In this document: positions 1 to 10,219 of the stretch, piece after piece
Position numbering within the stretch: position 1 is the stretch's first letter
How the letters are laid out: each line of letters opens with the position of its first letter
NCBI GenBank assembly: GCA_963969495.1
Contig: OZ018321.1
Location: 125,213,218 to 125,277,217, forward strand
Source of the DNA: Ceratothoa steindachneri
Taxonomy: Eukaryota; Arthropoda; Malacostraca; Isopoda; Cymothoidae
Direction: 5' to 3'
DNA length: 64,000 bases
Made by a program: the position numbers and the translations under genes
Notes under the pieces: generated by a model
Database searches by the model: none
What the model was told of the DNA's origin: nothing
Seen by the model: the letters and a program-made list of their open reading frames with translations, nothing else

Positions 1-183
1 TTTAGAAATTTATAAAAAGCTGTTTAGAATTTTCACTGCTTTTCGTCGATGTTTGAAGTTCTACTTCATCTGTTCGTTCTCTTATCTTGTCACGGTCATA
101 GCGGAAAATTTTTTAAAAAATTCTGCAGTATCTGGCATGTTACTCAATAATTTTAAATTTAGATGTCTTTCTCAATTTTCCTC

Positions 184-260
184 GGCTCTTGCTAGCCGAG
201 TGGATACGGCGTTGGTCTCTCAACCTCTCGTTACAGGGTTTGATCCCGACATAAGCGGAC
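184..260 (+). repeat. tRNA-derived SINE-like head (pol III box A and box B)
   Basis: A box A-like motif (TAGCCGAGTGGATACGGC, 193-210) is followed 26 bp later by a box B-like motif (GGGTTTGATCCC, 236-247), the spacing of an internal RNA polymerase III promoter. A short D-stem (GCC/GGC) can be drawn, but I cannot build a convincing acceptor stem, so a working tRNA gene is unlikely. The sequence continues without similarity to a tRNA to about 540, where a TGTAAAAAAAC stretch could be a SINE tail. The 3' boundary and any target duplication are not clear. A tRNA-derived SINE or a decayed tRNA pseudogene fits best. Confidence 0.45.
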
Positions 261-590
261 ACAAACGTCAGCTCACGTAGAGATCCGGCTAACACTTGAT
301 GAGCGCTCTGTGCTCAACCTTGTGCTGGGGTGGGTAGATCTTACACTTCTCATCACACACAAAGCCAATTACAGTACTGCTTTCGTTCCTCTCCCGTCTT
401 TGCAGCACAACACACTCACACTGTCTCTGTTGCAAGGAATCCTCCCGATGGGTGTCTATATCCACATACCTCTAACGCGGAACAGGTCCCTCTTTCCCGA
501 GGCGATGAAGATTCCACTTGAACGCTCTTTGGTGTAAAAAAACATAATACCTCCTGGCACTCCTCCCTCAAAGAGGACCGGCCTTTGGTG

Positions 591-963
591 TTTTGAAGTT
601 TCATCATTGATTGACATAGTGAGTTTTATGTTTATTTCATTATCTAGTCAGGGATCTTCCTGGATGAAGGAAGGTTGGGAAATCATTACTAACTTATTTC
701 CTTACTTGGCAATTCTTTCAAGAACCAATGGTGTTTACAAAACTTAAGGATAGGAGTGGTCCCAGAACGGACCTTTGTGGTACTCTACTTATGATTTTTA
801 GATATTCGGATGTTACCCCCTTCACAACTCACCCTTTGCTTAAGATCTGCTAACTAGCTTCCAACCCAGTTATTTTATTGAAATAATGATATGGAAATTT
901 ATGATAGGTTTATTTAGTAAGCCAAGATTGGCCTCTTGTGTCCTCTTCGTTGTGACTAACTAG
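591..963. other. No recognisable feature
   Basis: AT-rich sequence with no coding, RNA or repeat structure that I can support. It ends at the TTAA that flanks the MITE. Confidence 0.5.
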
Positions 964-1257
964 TTAACCCCTTAACTGCGGGATTTTCACATTCAGAACA
1001 GCGTCTCCCTGCGGAGTTATTTTCTCGAATTTCCCCTTTTTTCATTGTTTTGCATTTTACTTATTTTAATTGCCTATTGTAATTTCTATACATATTTCTA
1101 CCTTTTGTATTATATTTATATATAATGTTGTCCATTGTGCAAATGTATTACTACCTAAATATGTGCGCTCTGAGAGTGTAGCTCAAGAAGAAACAGAGGC
1201 GCACATATATGTGCATTCCGCAATAGCTAGTCAATTTACGAACGCACATATTTGTGC

Positions 1258-1929
1258 CCTGTAAGGGGCGCGGCGATTTGCTATCCTGGCCGCCGTGCTG
1301 ATGGGACTCAGCACTTCGTCCGACCCCAGCTTAGCCACTTCTCCTTCCTTCAAAACACTTGTTTCCTCGCTTTTCATAAGACCTCTCCTACAACTTTCAA
1401 TGGTCAGCCTCTAATTTCACAGGGTAGATGCTGAGCTTCTACTCAAGCCAACCGTCCCGGATCGGGGCTGAGGGGGGAGGGGACAATGTTCCCTAACCCC
1501 TGAGCTCCAGATTAGGATGGGTTTTTTTTAACAACCTGCTTCTTCCCCACCTATACCTTCCTCACATCTCTTTTCCTCTCCTCTTCACAATCTATCCATT
1601 TTTACGCCGCGTCTAAGGTGGAGCAGCCATGACGATGGACTGCCAGGCCACCAGGCGGGAGGCGTGGTCCCAAATGGCAGCGCATGGCTCGGCCAGGCCT
1701 GTAAGCACCTCTTGCAGTGCGGGCAACTGCGAGAGGTGATGAGAGGTTGCATCCCGTAATAAAAAGAGGGTCACCATGCCCAATGATGAGTCCAACCAAA
1801 AAAAAAACCTTTAACTCTCCCTGTAGAAACGACGGAGCCGCTCTCAGGCAGCTCCACAGAAAAATAGAGGTTCCCTCCCCCTGTGCTTGCGCAGGGGACC
1901 CTTCATATCTCTTGACCTAGAGAGGAAGC
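1258..1929 (+). promoter_or_regulatory. LINE 5' untranslated region
   Basis: This is the segment between the 5' target duplication and the first ORF1 coding sequence. It is GC-richer than the flanking DNA and has no long reading frame of its own. LINEs of this type usually carry an internal TATA-less promoter here; none is demonstrated by the sequence. Confidence 0.5.
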
Positions 1930-1930
1930 T

Positions 1931-3955
1931 TACTCCTCTCCTTTGCTTACGGGTGTAAGGGACTCCCCCTCACCCCCTTCTCTGGAGGTCCTTTCGGGCA
2001 CCTCCCATTTTCCAGCGGCAGTCCCCTCTTTTCTTTTCAAGGGGACTGCCAAGAAAGTCAGCAGGCAGCCCTTAGCCAGCCACTCCCCATCGAAGCGGCT
2101 CGGTAGGGCAACCCCATTTAGGGGGAAGAGGGAAGCCAGGACCCTTCGGTCGCTTCCCTCAAAAGACGTGCTGGCAAGAATCTTGAACCTGGCCGGGGTC
2201 AAGGCCTGTGCCTCCCCACAAAAAACTGGTGACGCTGCCAAGGGGACCTGCGATGTCCTGGGAGGGGATGGCCAATTAGAGGCCCCTCCTGTGATAGACA
2301 TGGTGTTTGAAGAAACCTTGCCTCAGACGGTAGGGCTTTCTATGGGGGAGAATCCGAGCTCGGCGCCAAGCACCGAACCCGAATCCGCCCCTATGCAAGG
2401 TCCTCCTCAAACGGCTGGGGATTCTGAGGCAGTACAGGGAGGGTAGGGATCTCCTCCGGATGATACCCCTGCGACCACCAGGACCTTCTCCATTTTAGAG
2501 AAGGAACTAGCTGAGGCCCGTCCATCTGGCCTAGGGGCTTCTACCGGCGGAGGTGAGAAGCGGGTTCATTCCCCGCCCTCCTCTCCAAAAAAGAAAAGGA
2601 CTAAAAATACGAAAAAGAATAAGAAGACTTGGGGCTCCTCTTCATCCGCGGGGGCTGTAGGGACGGATGGGTCTGCTGCCACTTTGGCAAGCGACCAAGC
2701 CAAGACCGGCACATCTGTCCCCTCTGCATCCGCAGTTGCGGAGCCCCTGACTAAGACCAAAAGTCCACAAGCTGGAGCCTCGATGACATTGGGGCCCCTT
2801 ATTCAGAGGTTACCTGGCGTTTTTGAGCCCACTAGCTTCAAACGATTCCTCGTTATTCGCTCCAGTGATGGAACCATGTTGTCCAAGGGCAACATGATCC
2901 AGCAGAGGAGAGGATTAGCTAGTGCAATTGGTAAATAGCCGAAGGTGACCCGTTTCTCGGCGGGAACCTTCTGGCAAATGTGGCCAATCCCGCCGAGGCG
3001 GCCAAGATATGTGCTCTTCGGACACTTCATGGCACCCCGGTGAGTGTGACGACGCACTCTACCATGAACTTTGTGAAGGGAGTAGTTTATGCGAGGGAAC
3101 TCGTTGACTACTACTGCATTGAGGACATCACCCTAGAGCTTGCCGACCATGGGGGGGGGTCAAGGTCGAACGCGTGATGAGAAAACAGGGAGGGGCCTCA
3201 AAACCCACCCCTACACTCTTCGTCACGTTCGACTGTGACAAGCTCCCTGAGTCGGTGCGTGCCGGTTGGTAACGCTACCGCGTGAAGGCATTCGTGCTAC
3301 TTCCGCGGCGGTGCTTTTACTGTCACCGCTTAGGCCATACGAATCGCTTATGTAGACGTGCAAAGTCGGGGTCACCCGAATTCTGTGTAAATTGCTCCAA
3401 GGTCGCACAAAATGAGTCCAAATCGTGTGTGGCCAAGTGTGTCAATTGCGGAGAGCCGCAGCCCACTTCTCCGAAGCAATGTGCTGCATATCTCCTTGAA
3501 AAAGAAATCCTGGCCGTTCAGGCCCAGGATCGACTTTTATTCCGCGAGGCTAAGGACTTGGTCCTGGCGTGCCCGGCTCTGCCTGGGCGTCCTATGCCTC
3601 AATAGTTAGAAAGGCACCCTCTGCACTTGGCCTATCCATGCTTATGAGCAGGGTTGTTTCCGCGCCCATTTGGAGCCCTTCTGCGGGCTCTACCCAACCT
3701 GAGGGCTCTCCTGGTAAAGCTGGTGGCAAAAAGGGTTCATACCCAGCCCCGGTTAAAACCAGGGCTCCCCCCTATTCCCCCAGCGTGACCGTTTCCCGTA
3801 AGGTGAAACGGCCACGCGCCTCCACCGAGTCGTTAGACTCACAGGAGGCAACACCCCTGAAGATGGTCGCTAGGCCATCTTCTGGGGTTCCTAAAGCCGT
3901 CCCCCAAAAGGAGGACAGCACCAGAGGAGCTTCAGCTCCTTCGCCCACAGCCTGA
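1931..3955 (+). pseudogene. LINE ORF1 (gag-like nucleic-acid-binding protein), broken
   Basis: ORF1 encodes the RNA-binding component of the retrotransposition particle. The N-terminal part (1943-2938) is rich in Ser, Pro and Lys, with an in-frame stop at 2444-2446 and another at 2936-2938. The next part (2980-3177) shifts frame. The C-terminal part (3282-3605) holds a classical zinc knuckle, CFYCHRLGHTNRLC (C-x2-C-x4-H-x4-C), then two more cysteine clusters beginning FCVNC and CVNCGEP, as in Jockey/I ORF1 proteins. A Ser/Pro-rich, basic tail (3569-3955, possibly to 4222) follows in another frame. At least three frame changes are needed, so this is a pseudogene. No convincing ATG marks the start; the limits are given from similarity of composition and frame. 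Confidence 0.75.
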
Positions 3956-4229
3956 GGTGGATTGAGTGGCTCAAAGACGGTGGTTCCTCGAAAAGAGGGC
4001 CCCCCACCTCTGAAGCCGCAACGCCCGCCTAACGCTTCGAGGCGGAGGGAGAAAAGGCCTTGCATGGTGAGCCTAACCTCCCCCAATAAGTATTTAAAGG
4101 CGACAGCGCCTTCAGCGCTTTGTCCGGCCAACAGCGCCCGCGGTTCTGCCCCTTGGAAGCGTACGGCCATTCCCGTGAGGGTTTTTAGTTCGAAGAGGGC
4201 CCCCGCGTCTCTTCCGAACTAGGCCTGGA

Positions 4230-7200
4230 GGGTTTATTCCTTCAATAGAATTGCCGTGGACTCCGGGCTAATTGGGAGAAGCTGCAGAGGCTCGTCTCAT
4301 CACATTCCCCGATAGCTATCGTTTTGCAGGAGACCATGCTAGGCGCGTGCCCCCTGCTTGCCCTTTCGGGGTATAAGGGTCTTGCGACCCCACCACCGCG
4401 GGATGGCCGGGCTCGGGGTTGCGCGGTTTACACCCAGCATGATGTCTCCGTTCTTCCTTTCTCTATAGATACCTCTTTTTAGCCAGTGGCTGTGCAGCTG
4501 CACCTGGATAGGAGGTATACTATCAATTCTGCGTACATTCCACCGTCCGCTGACTTTGAGGCGGGGGACTTCCACCGCGTCGTGGCACGGTTGCCGAGGC
4601 CCTATCTCTCGCTTGTAGATCTGAACGGCAGGCATTCTCTCTGGGGAGATTACTCCCTAAACCCCAGGGGACAAGTCCTTGCCAATCTGATCGAAGAGCG
4701 TGAGATGGGTGTCCTAAACGTGGATGAGTTTACGCATCACTGTCCGAGAACCGCTTTATTTTCTTGCCTCGACCTATCTTTGTGCTCTTGGATGCACAGC
4801 CTGATTTTGATTGGAAGGTGGTCGATTACCTCCATGGTAGTGATTACTTTTCCATTCAAATATCATTTTCAAAGCAACTGCGGCGTAGAGACCACCTCAG
4901 TGGTGCTTGGCGCGGGCGCGGTGGCCTGCATTTGAGGAAATGACTGAATTCTCTTTCTCAGTCGAGGAGTTTAGGTCTGTAGATGATGCCGTTATGTTCT
5001 TCTCCGGCAACCTCATCGCTGTGGGCCTGTCTACTATTCCTAGGAAGTCTGGCCGTTTTGCATGCGACCACTCTTATGGTGGTCGGCCGAGTGTGAGACG
5101 GCCCTCAAACAGAAGCGTTATGCCAAAAGGCGCTATAAGCGCAGCCCGAACGATTTCACTGTAGCTGAATTTCGTCGGGCTATGGCTAGGTTCCGGTATA
5201 TTTGGAAGCACGCCCGCCGCTCTTCTTGGCGGGCATACGTGTCTTCACTTAACGGGAAGACCCCTTTAGCTGAGGTGTGGAAGCGAGTCAAAAGGATTCG
5301 GGGCAAGTTCTCACAGGACCCCCTCCCGTTCTCCAGGAGAATGGGACCGCAATCTCGGACCCCGTGTCCGTGGCAGAATGCTTCGCGACCGCTTTTTCCG
5401 CATTCTCTAGCCGTGATGCTGCTCCGCCAGCATTCAATGCACGTCGTGATGTCGCGGAAGGCCGCTGGCTGGACTTTACCTCCAGAGGCGGAAGACCCTT
5501 CAACGACAAGTTTACTGTGAGTGAGTTGCGTTTCGCTCTCGCTTCGTGCGCGGACACCGCCCATGGTCCGGGAGATGTCCCGTACGCCATGCTTCGACAC
5601 CTTTGATGAGCGAGGCATAGCCTTTCTGTTTGATTTGTTCAACAGGATCTGGGTGGAAGGTCTTCTCCCAGACTCCTGGGGAATCGCTACTGTGCTCGCC
5701 TTTTGCAAGCTTGGGAGAGATCACTCTATTCCGACGGGTTTCTTCCCAATCTCTCTAACCTCTTGCGTGTGATAGTTGATGGAGAAATTGGTAAATGTTA
5801 GATAAGCCTATTTCCTAGACAGCGGAGGCCATCTTTCTTCTGCACAGTGCGGCTTCCGTAAGTTCCACTCCACGTCGGATGCTCTGCTCTGATGCGAAAA
5901 TGCCGTCTGCGAGGCCATTCTTTGTAAACAGCACTACGGCACGGTGTTTTTTGATTTGGAGAAGGCCTTTGATACCGCATGGCGATACGGTATCATGGAG
6001 ACTCTCCACACGATGTTGGCAATGGGACGCCTCCGAATGTTTATATCTGAATTTTTGCGAGATCGTCGATTTCGCATCCGGGGGGGGGGGGCTCCTCTTC
6101 GGCTTAAAGGAGCAGGAAGAAGGTGTCCCGCAGGGAAGTGTCCTCAGTGTCACACTCTTTGCCCTGAGCATCAACGGCATCACCTCGGTGCTGCTGAAAG
6201 CTGTTTTCACTACACTTTACGTGGACGACCTTTCGATCGCTTTTGGCGCGGCCCAGATGCAAACTCTGGAGCGTCGACTCCAACAGGCATTGAACCGCGT
6301 CTTTCGCTATGCCAAAGCGCACAGGTTTCGGTTTTCTTTGGCCAAGACCAAGGTGGTGCACTTCTGCCGCCATCCATGGCTTCACCCTGACCCAGATTTG
6401 TTTGTAAATGGGGTGCGCCTAGATTTCATTGAGTCGCACCGTTTCCTCGGTCTTGTATTCGACCGACGCCTCACCTGGGAGGCTCATATTTGCCTCCTTA
6501 GGGTCTTTTGTTTCCACGCCATGGTCATTCTCCGTTCCGTGACGTTCAGCGCTTAGGGCGCTGATAGGGCTACTGCCTTACTTTTTTTATCGAACCTTTG
6601 TTCGCTTGAAGCTCGACTACGGATGCGAGTTTTATGCATCCGCAGCCGAGCGTTTATTGCGGAAGGTGGATTCGATCCACCACACCGGCCTTCACCTTGC
6701 AACCGGTGCCTTCCGCACTTCCCCCATTGAAAGCCTGTTGGTCGATGCTGGGGAGATGCCACTCGCTCTGCGCCGTGTGCAGTTCATCACTCGCCTGTAC
6801 GCGCGAGCCCGGCGCCTCCCTCAGTTGCCAGCAGCTCTCACTGCATCCGCAGCTGATCTCGATGGTGCCTATGCCACCGAGAGACGCCAGTCTTTCCTTA
6901 AGCCCTTTGGGTTTATGGCCAGGAAACTCCTTCGAGAGGTTTTTGTCCAGAACGCCACCCTGGAGGGTACTACATTTGGTTATTTGTCACCACGCCTCTG
7001 CTCCCAAAGCTTGTACTGCTCCGGGAGTATTGCGTTCGACCTTTTTGGAGCACACATCGTGTCACGCTGGTACCGTGCCAGTGTATACGGATGGCTCTAA
7101 GTCCCAAGAGGGGGTCAGCTTCCACGTCGTATCCCCTCTGTTTGAAGTCAGCGGGGCTCTACTAGCCGCTGAGTCTGTCTTCACGGACGAGCTGGTGGCA

Positions 7201-7830
7201 AAACACCACTCGGTACGGGAGATTACGCGACGTGCCCGGTTCGGAGATCGGATTTTGATCTATAGCGACTCACAAAGCACCCTGAGTGCTCTCGGGGCAT
7301 TGGAAGCTCCGCATCATCTGGTTCGCGAAATCCGTGACGCTACGGTCTGGGCGAGCCAGGCAGATGTCGAGATTATCTTCTGCTGGGTTCCTGGATATGT
7401 AGGAATTGCGGGGATTGAGCGCGCTGATGAGGGCGCCAAAGAGTCCGCGAGGACTCTGCGACCGGACCAGCGTTTCGCTCTTCCTCAGCAGCTCTTCGGA
7501 CTGCTTGGCAAAGAAGCTGGGAGACGGTCGAAGGGAACTTAAAGTTGCGTGCCATTGCGCCGCGACTGTTCCCATGGACCTATCTCCTAATTCCCCGGTG
7601 GCTTTAGGTTGCTTTCTGTCGTCTCCGAATCGTGCACACTCGTGTGACGCATCGTTATTTGATGGAGCGCTCGCCTGCACCCTATTGCAATGACTGCGTC
7701 ATCCCTCAGACTGTTCGGCACATTCTTGTCGAATGTCCCAGTCTGGGTGATCTTCGCGCACGACACCAGTCCCGGTACCGGGATGGGCGGGGTTGCTACT
7801 GCCTGTCCCTTGTACTCGGGATGAGGGCGT
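4230..7830 (+). pseudogene. LINE ORF2: endonuclease, reverse transcriptase, RNase H, zinc motif; broken
   Basis: The endonuclease starts near 4240 with a residual 'LQxNCRG' motif whose Trp codon is now TAG (4246-4248). The catalytic-site motif LQET follows at about 4327, then another TAG at 4480-4482, then IPPS and DLNGRHSLWG (the N/H residues typical of APE-like endonucleases). RT motifs are PISLTS (~5748), FFDLEKAFDTAW (5944), GVPQGSVLS (6123) and the active site YVDD (6218-6229). The RNase H domain shows YTDGSK (~7084), an AAE motif, YSDSQS (~7260) and ERADEGAKE. The C terminus carries a C-x2-C-x7-H-x4-C zinc motif (~7686-7740). Frame changes occur around 5276, 5607, at a 12-G run (6080-6091), and around 7080 and 7540. 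All catalytic motifs remain readable but in different frames. Confidence 0.8.
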
Positions 7831-8115
7831 GCACTTTGACTGGTGGACTTGTTGGCTTTTGGGGGGTAGGCCGGCCTTCCCCCTTTTATTTAACCAGGTT
7901 TAATTGTTGTTGTTGTTGTTTTGGTTATTGTTTTTGTTATTGCTTTGTTATTGTTTTGTCTTTTTATTGTTGTTTCCTGTTCAATTTTTTAAAGTAGCCT
8001 AGAACTAGGCTGTTTGTTTACGGCAACTTATGCCTAAGTCGGCAGTCGCCAGATAGCCCCTTAGATAAAAAAAACAAAAAACACATATTTGTGCGCTCCG
8101 CAGTTAAGGAGTTAA

Positions 8116-9540
8116 GCAATAATTTATCACTTTCATAATTTTACGTTGTTTAAGAGCATATATCATGTTTTGAGCTTTTTAATACTTTCAATAAAGAGGC
8201 TTTAAACCGAATTAAGTCTTTCATTATCAATATAAACATGATACATGCACCCTAGTATTCCTTAACCCCACACAATTAAGAAATCTCTTTTATTAATATT
8301 TTCTTTAGGTTCATTTAGTATAAAAATTTACCGAATCTATTTCCCTCTTCTTGTAATATACATTTGTTGTCGAAGATAATATGTCCTCTTGAATCAAGTA
8401 AGGGTAGTGTCCTAAATTTGATGGATTTTTTTCCTCATTTCGCGCCTTTTACATCGATTCATTTTGAAATACGAAATAAATCACCTTTTTTTTATTTTAT
8501 AATAGATCATTATTTCCTCTTAAAAAACACAAAATTCTTGTAAACGAGATGCCCATCAAGATGTTTGATGCTCAATATATCGGTCGAGGTTGATGCTTTT
8601 CCTTGAATTGTGATGAAGTTTGCTTTCATAACATCTGTGTTGTAACAAATAACAGTCTCGAGTTGATATACTCGTTCAGAACTCTTTCACCCGCTCTAAT
8701 ATAAATAAAGAAATGATATACCATTTTAGGTAGGTAAGTTTCTTCATTTATGTTTGGCATCGTGGATGAGATCCCGGGATCGGATAATAAAATGAACATA
8801 AAGATCAAAATAACGATTACTAGTGAATCCGAAACATCAAATTACCTGTCCTGGTCGGAGAACAGAGATTTCTGTGTTGATATGGTTTTTGGACAGCACC
8901 CAGCATGGTGAACTCCTTCATGACCCGTACTGGTAGTGGTGGTTGCTGTGGTGCCGGACAGGGGGAGAGGGGCTCAATTCCGTGATTGATGCAGTCTGTA
9001 GGCGGCTACTCATTGCTTTCAACAATATGCGAACAAACAAGGTATTTGCTAAATTTTATCATATTTCCCTGCGTTTTTCATCCTAGTCAGAGAAAAAAGA
9101 GTGTGTAGGGAAATCGATATCCCACCCTAAAAACTGAGGCCCTGTTCGGTAACCACACGTCCTAGCATTTTGGCGGCGTAACCCAATTATTTACTACCCC
9201 CCCCCCCCCTATTCCCCTCGCCTCGATGATCAACAGAAAGGTTTCGCACAACCACGACCTGCACTAATCATCAGATTTGGGGTCCCGCGAGCCTAACATT
9301 GCTTAAACCAGCAATATTTTCCATAAGAGTTAGTATTTAATTTCACTTCATTGACGAAATTAGAGGAGAGTCGACCAAAAGCCAGAAGGTGCCTTTAAGG
9401 TTAAGAAAGACGCTCGTAGAAGAACCGTTAAAGGAGGAGTCTTAATTCTAAAACCTCATACCCCCTCTTTTCTCTACCCCCAGTGGGGTGGCGAAGAATA
9501 TATGACGATAATTGTAGAAGAACGAGGAAGATCGATTTAG
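8116..9540. other. Unassigned AT-rich DNA with a C13 homopolymer
   Basis: No coding region or recognisable repeat. The only notable item is a run of 13 C at 9197-9209. A mildly GC-rich island around 8880-9000 has no open frame I can identify. Confidence 0.4.
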
Positions 9541-9573
9541 TCATTGAGACGACGAAGTCTGGCTAGAGGCCCA

Positions 9574-9763
9574 GCAACCAACGAAAGGGACATAGAAGAA
9601 CCTCATTTTGAGCCAGTTCCTGGTCGTCACACCAAAAAATTAGCATCTTGTCTCAGGAAGATCGAGTTTGCGATCGAAAAAAAGAAGTACGGCTCAGTGC
9701 CCGGTAACCCTACAAAGGGAACACAGAAGAAGCAAACGCTAGCCAGTTCCTGGTGGTCACACC
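9574..9763 (+). repeat. Diverged direct repeat, about 60 bp, 130 bp apart
   Basis: Positions 9574-9633 and 9704-9763 align over about 60 bp and end in near-identical AGCCAGTTCCTGGT(C/G)GTCACACC blocks (9611-9633 and 9741-9763). The interval of 130 bp is divisible by neither 3 nor a nucleosome length, so a coding repeat is unlikely. The surrounding frames (9544-9777, 9864-10217) match no family I recognise. It could be part of the untranslated region or LTR of an old retroelement. Confidence 0.45.
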
Positions 9764-10219
9764 GAAATTCAAGTTAGCTTGTATTGAGAAACAAGCTCAA
9801 CTGTCTCTCGTCAGAGAAACCCCTATCTCGGTTCAAAGCGAAACCCAGAGATAGTCCTCGCCATTGAGGAATACCCCAAAGTCAATTTCCTTAAACACTC
9901 GTCAATCGTCTAAGGATTCACTCGTTTGCTCATTGCTTGTCAGTGCGAATTACTCCAAGATTAACCCCAAGATTGGAAGAAGCATATTTTCCTCGTCCCG
10001 TGGGTTAAATCATCTTACCAAGATAACGGGCTTAAAGCCATCTGTCGCCCATACCGAATTCATCTGTGGTTCTTTAATTCTATTCCCCGCCAGACAGACA
10101 TATGGAAGGTCTGTGAATACGTCTACCCGCAAAAAAGATTCCTGCGTCTACCTAAAAATTGAGGCCAAGGTCAGTCACCAACCAGATTCCCTTGTGGTTG
10201 TTTTAAAAGGTAAATAAAT

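Larger units (their letters stand above)
1258..8081 (+). mobile_element. Full-length non-LTR retrotransposon (I superfamily-like, RNase H-bearing), degenerate
   Basis: A 6.8-kb LINE bounded by a 13-bp target-site duplication (CACATATTTGTGC at 1245-1257 and 8082-8094), with an A-rich tail (8064-8081) directly before the right copy. The order is: 5' UTR to about 1930, ORF1 with zinc knuckles, ORF2 with apurinic endonuclease, RT, RNase H and a C-terminal zinc motif, then a T-rich 3' UTR with TTG runs at 7903-7970. This domain set matches the I superfamily (I, LOA, Ingi and relatives). Clade placement needs an RT phylogeny. Both ORFs contain stops and frameshifts, so the copy is inactive. The duplication is still perfect, which argues against great age. 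Confidence 0.85.
968..8111. mobile_element. piggyBac-like MITE, split by a LINE insertion
   Basis: The two ends are inverted: 968 starts CCCCTTAACTGCGG and the complement of the end at 8111 reads CTCCTTAACTGCGG (13 of 14 identical). Each end is directly flanked by TTAA (964-967 and 8112-8115), the canonical piggyBac-superfamily target duplication. Without the LINE at 1258-8081 and one copy of its duplication, the element is about 307 bp, too short to code, so it is a non-autonomous MITE. Subterminal copies of a CACATATNTGTGC palindrome followed by a TCCGC-like motif occur at 1202-1221, 1245-1257 and 8082-8100. No transposase is present in it. The piggyBac pseudogene at 23 kb is a conceivable relative but its ends were not found. 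Confidence 0.8.

Noticed and set aside
184..260. A functional tRNA gene
   Set aside because: The pol III boxes are good but no full cloverleaf or acceptor stem could be drawn, so a SINE or pseudogene is more likely.
7880..7997. Cys/Phe-rich C-terminal extension of LINE ORF2
   Set aside because: It translates the TTG/TTA-rich 3' UTR; the protein probably ends before 7850.
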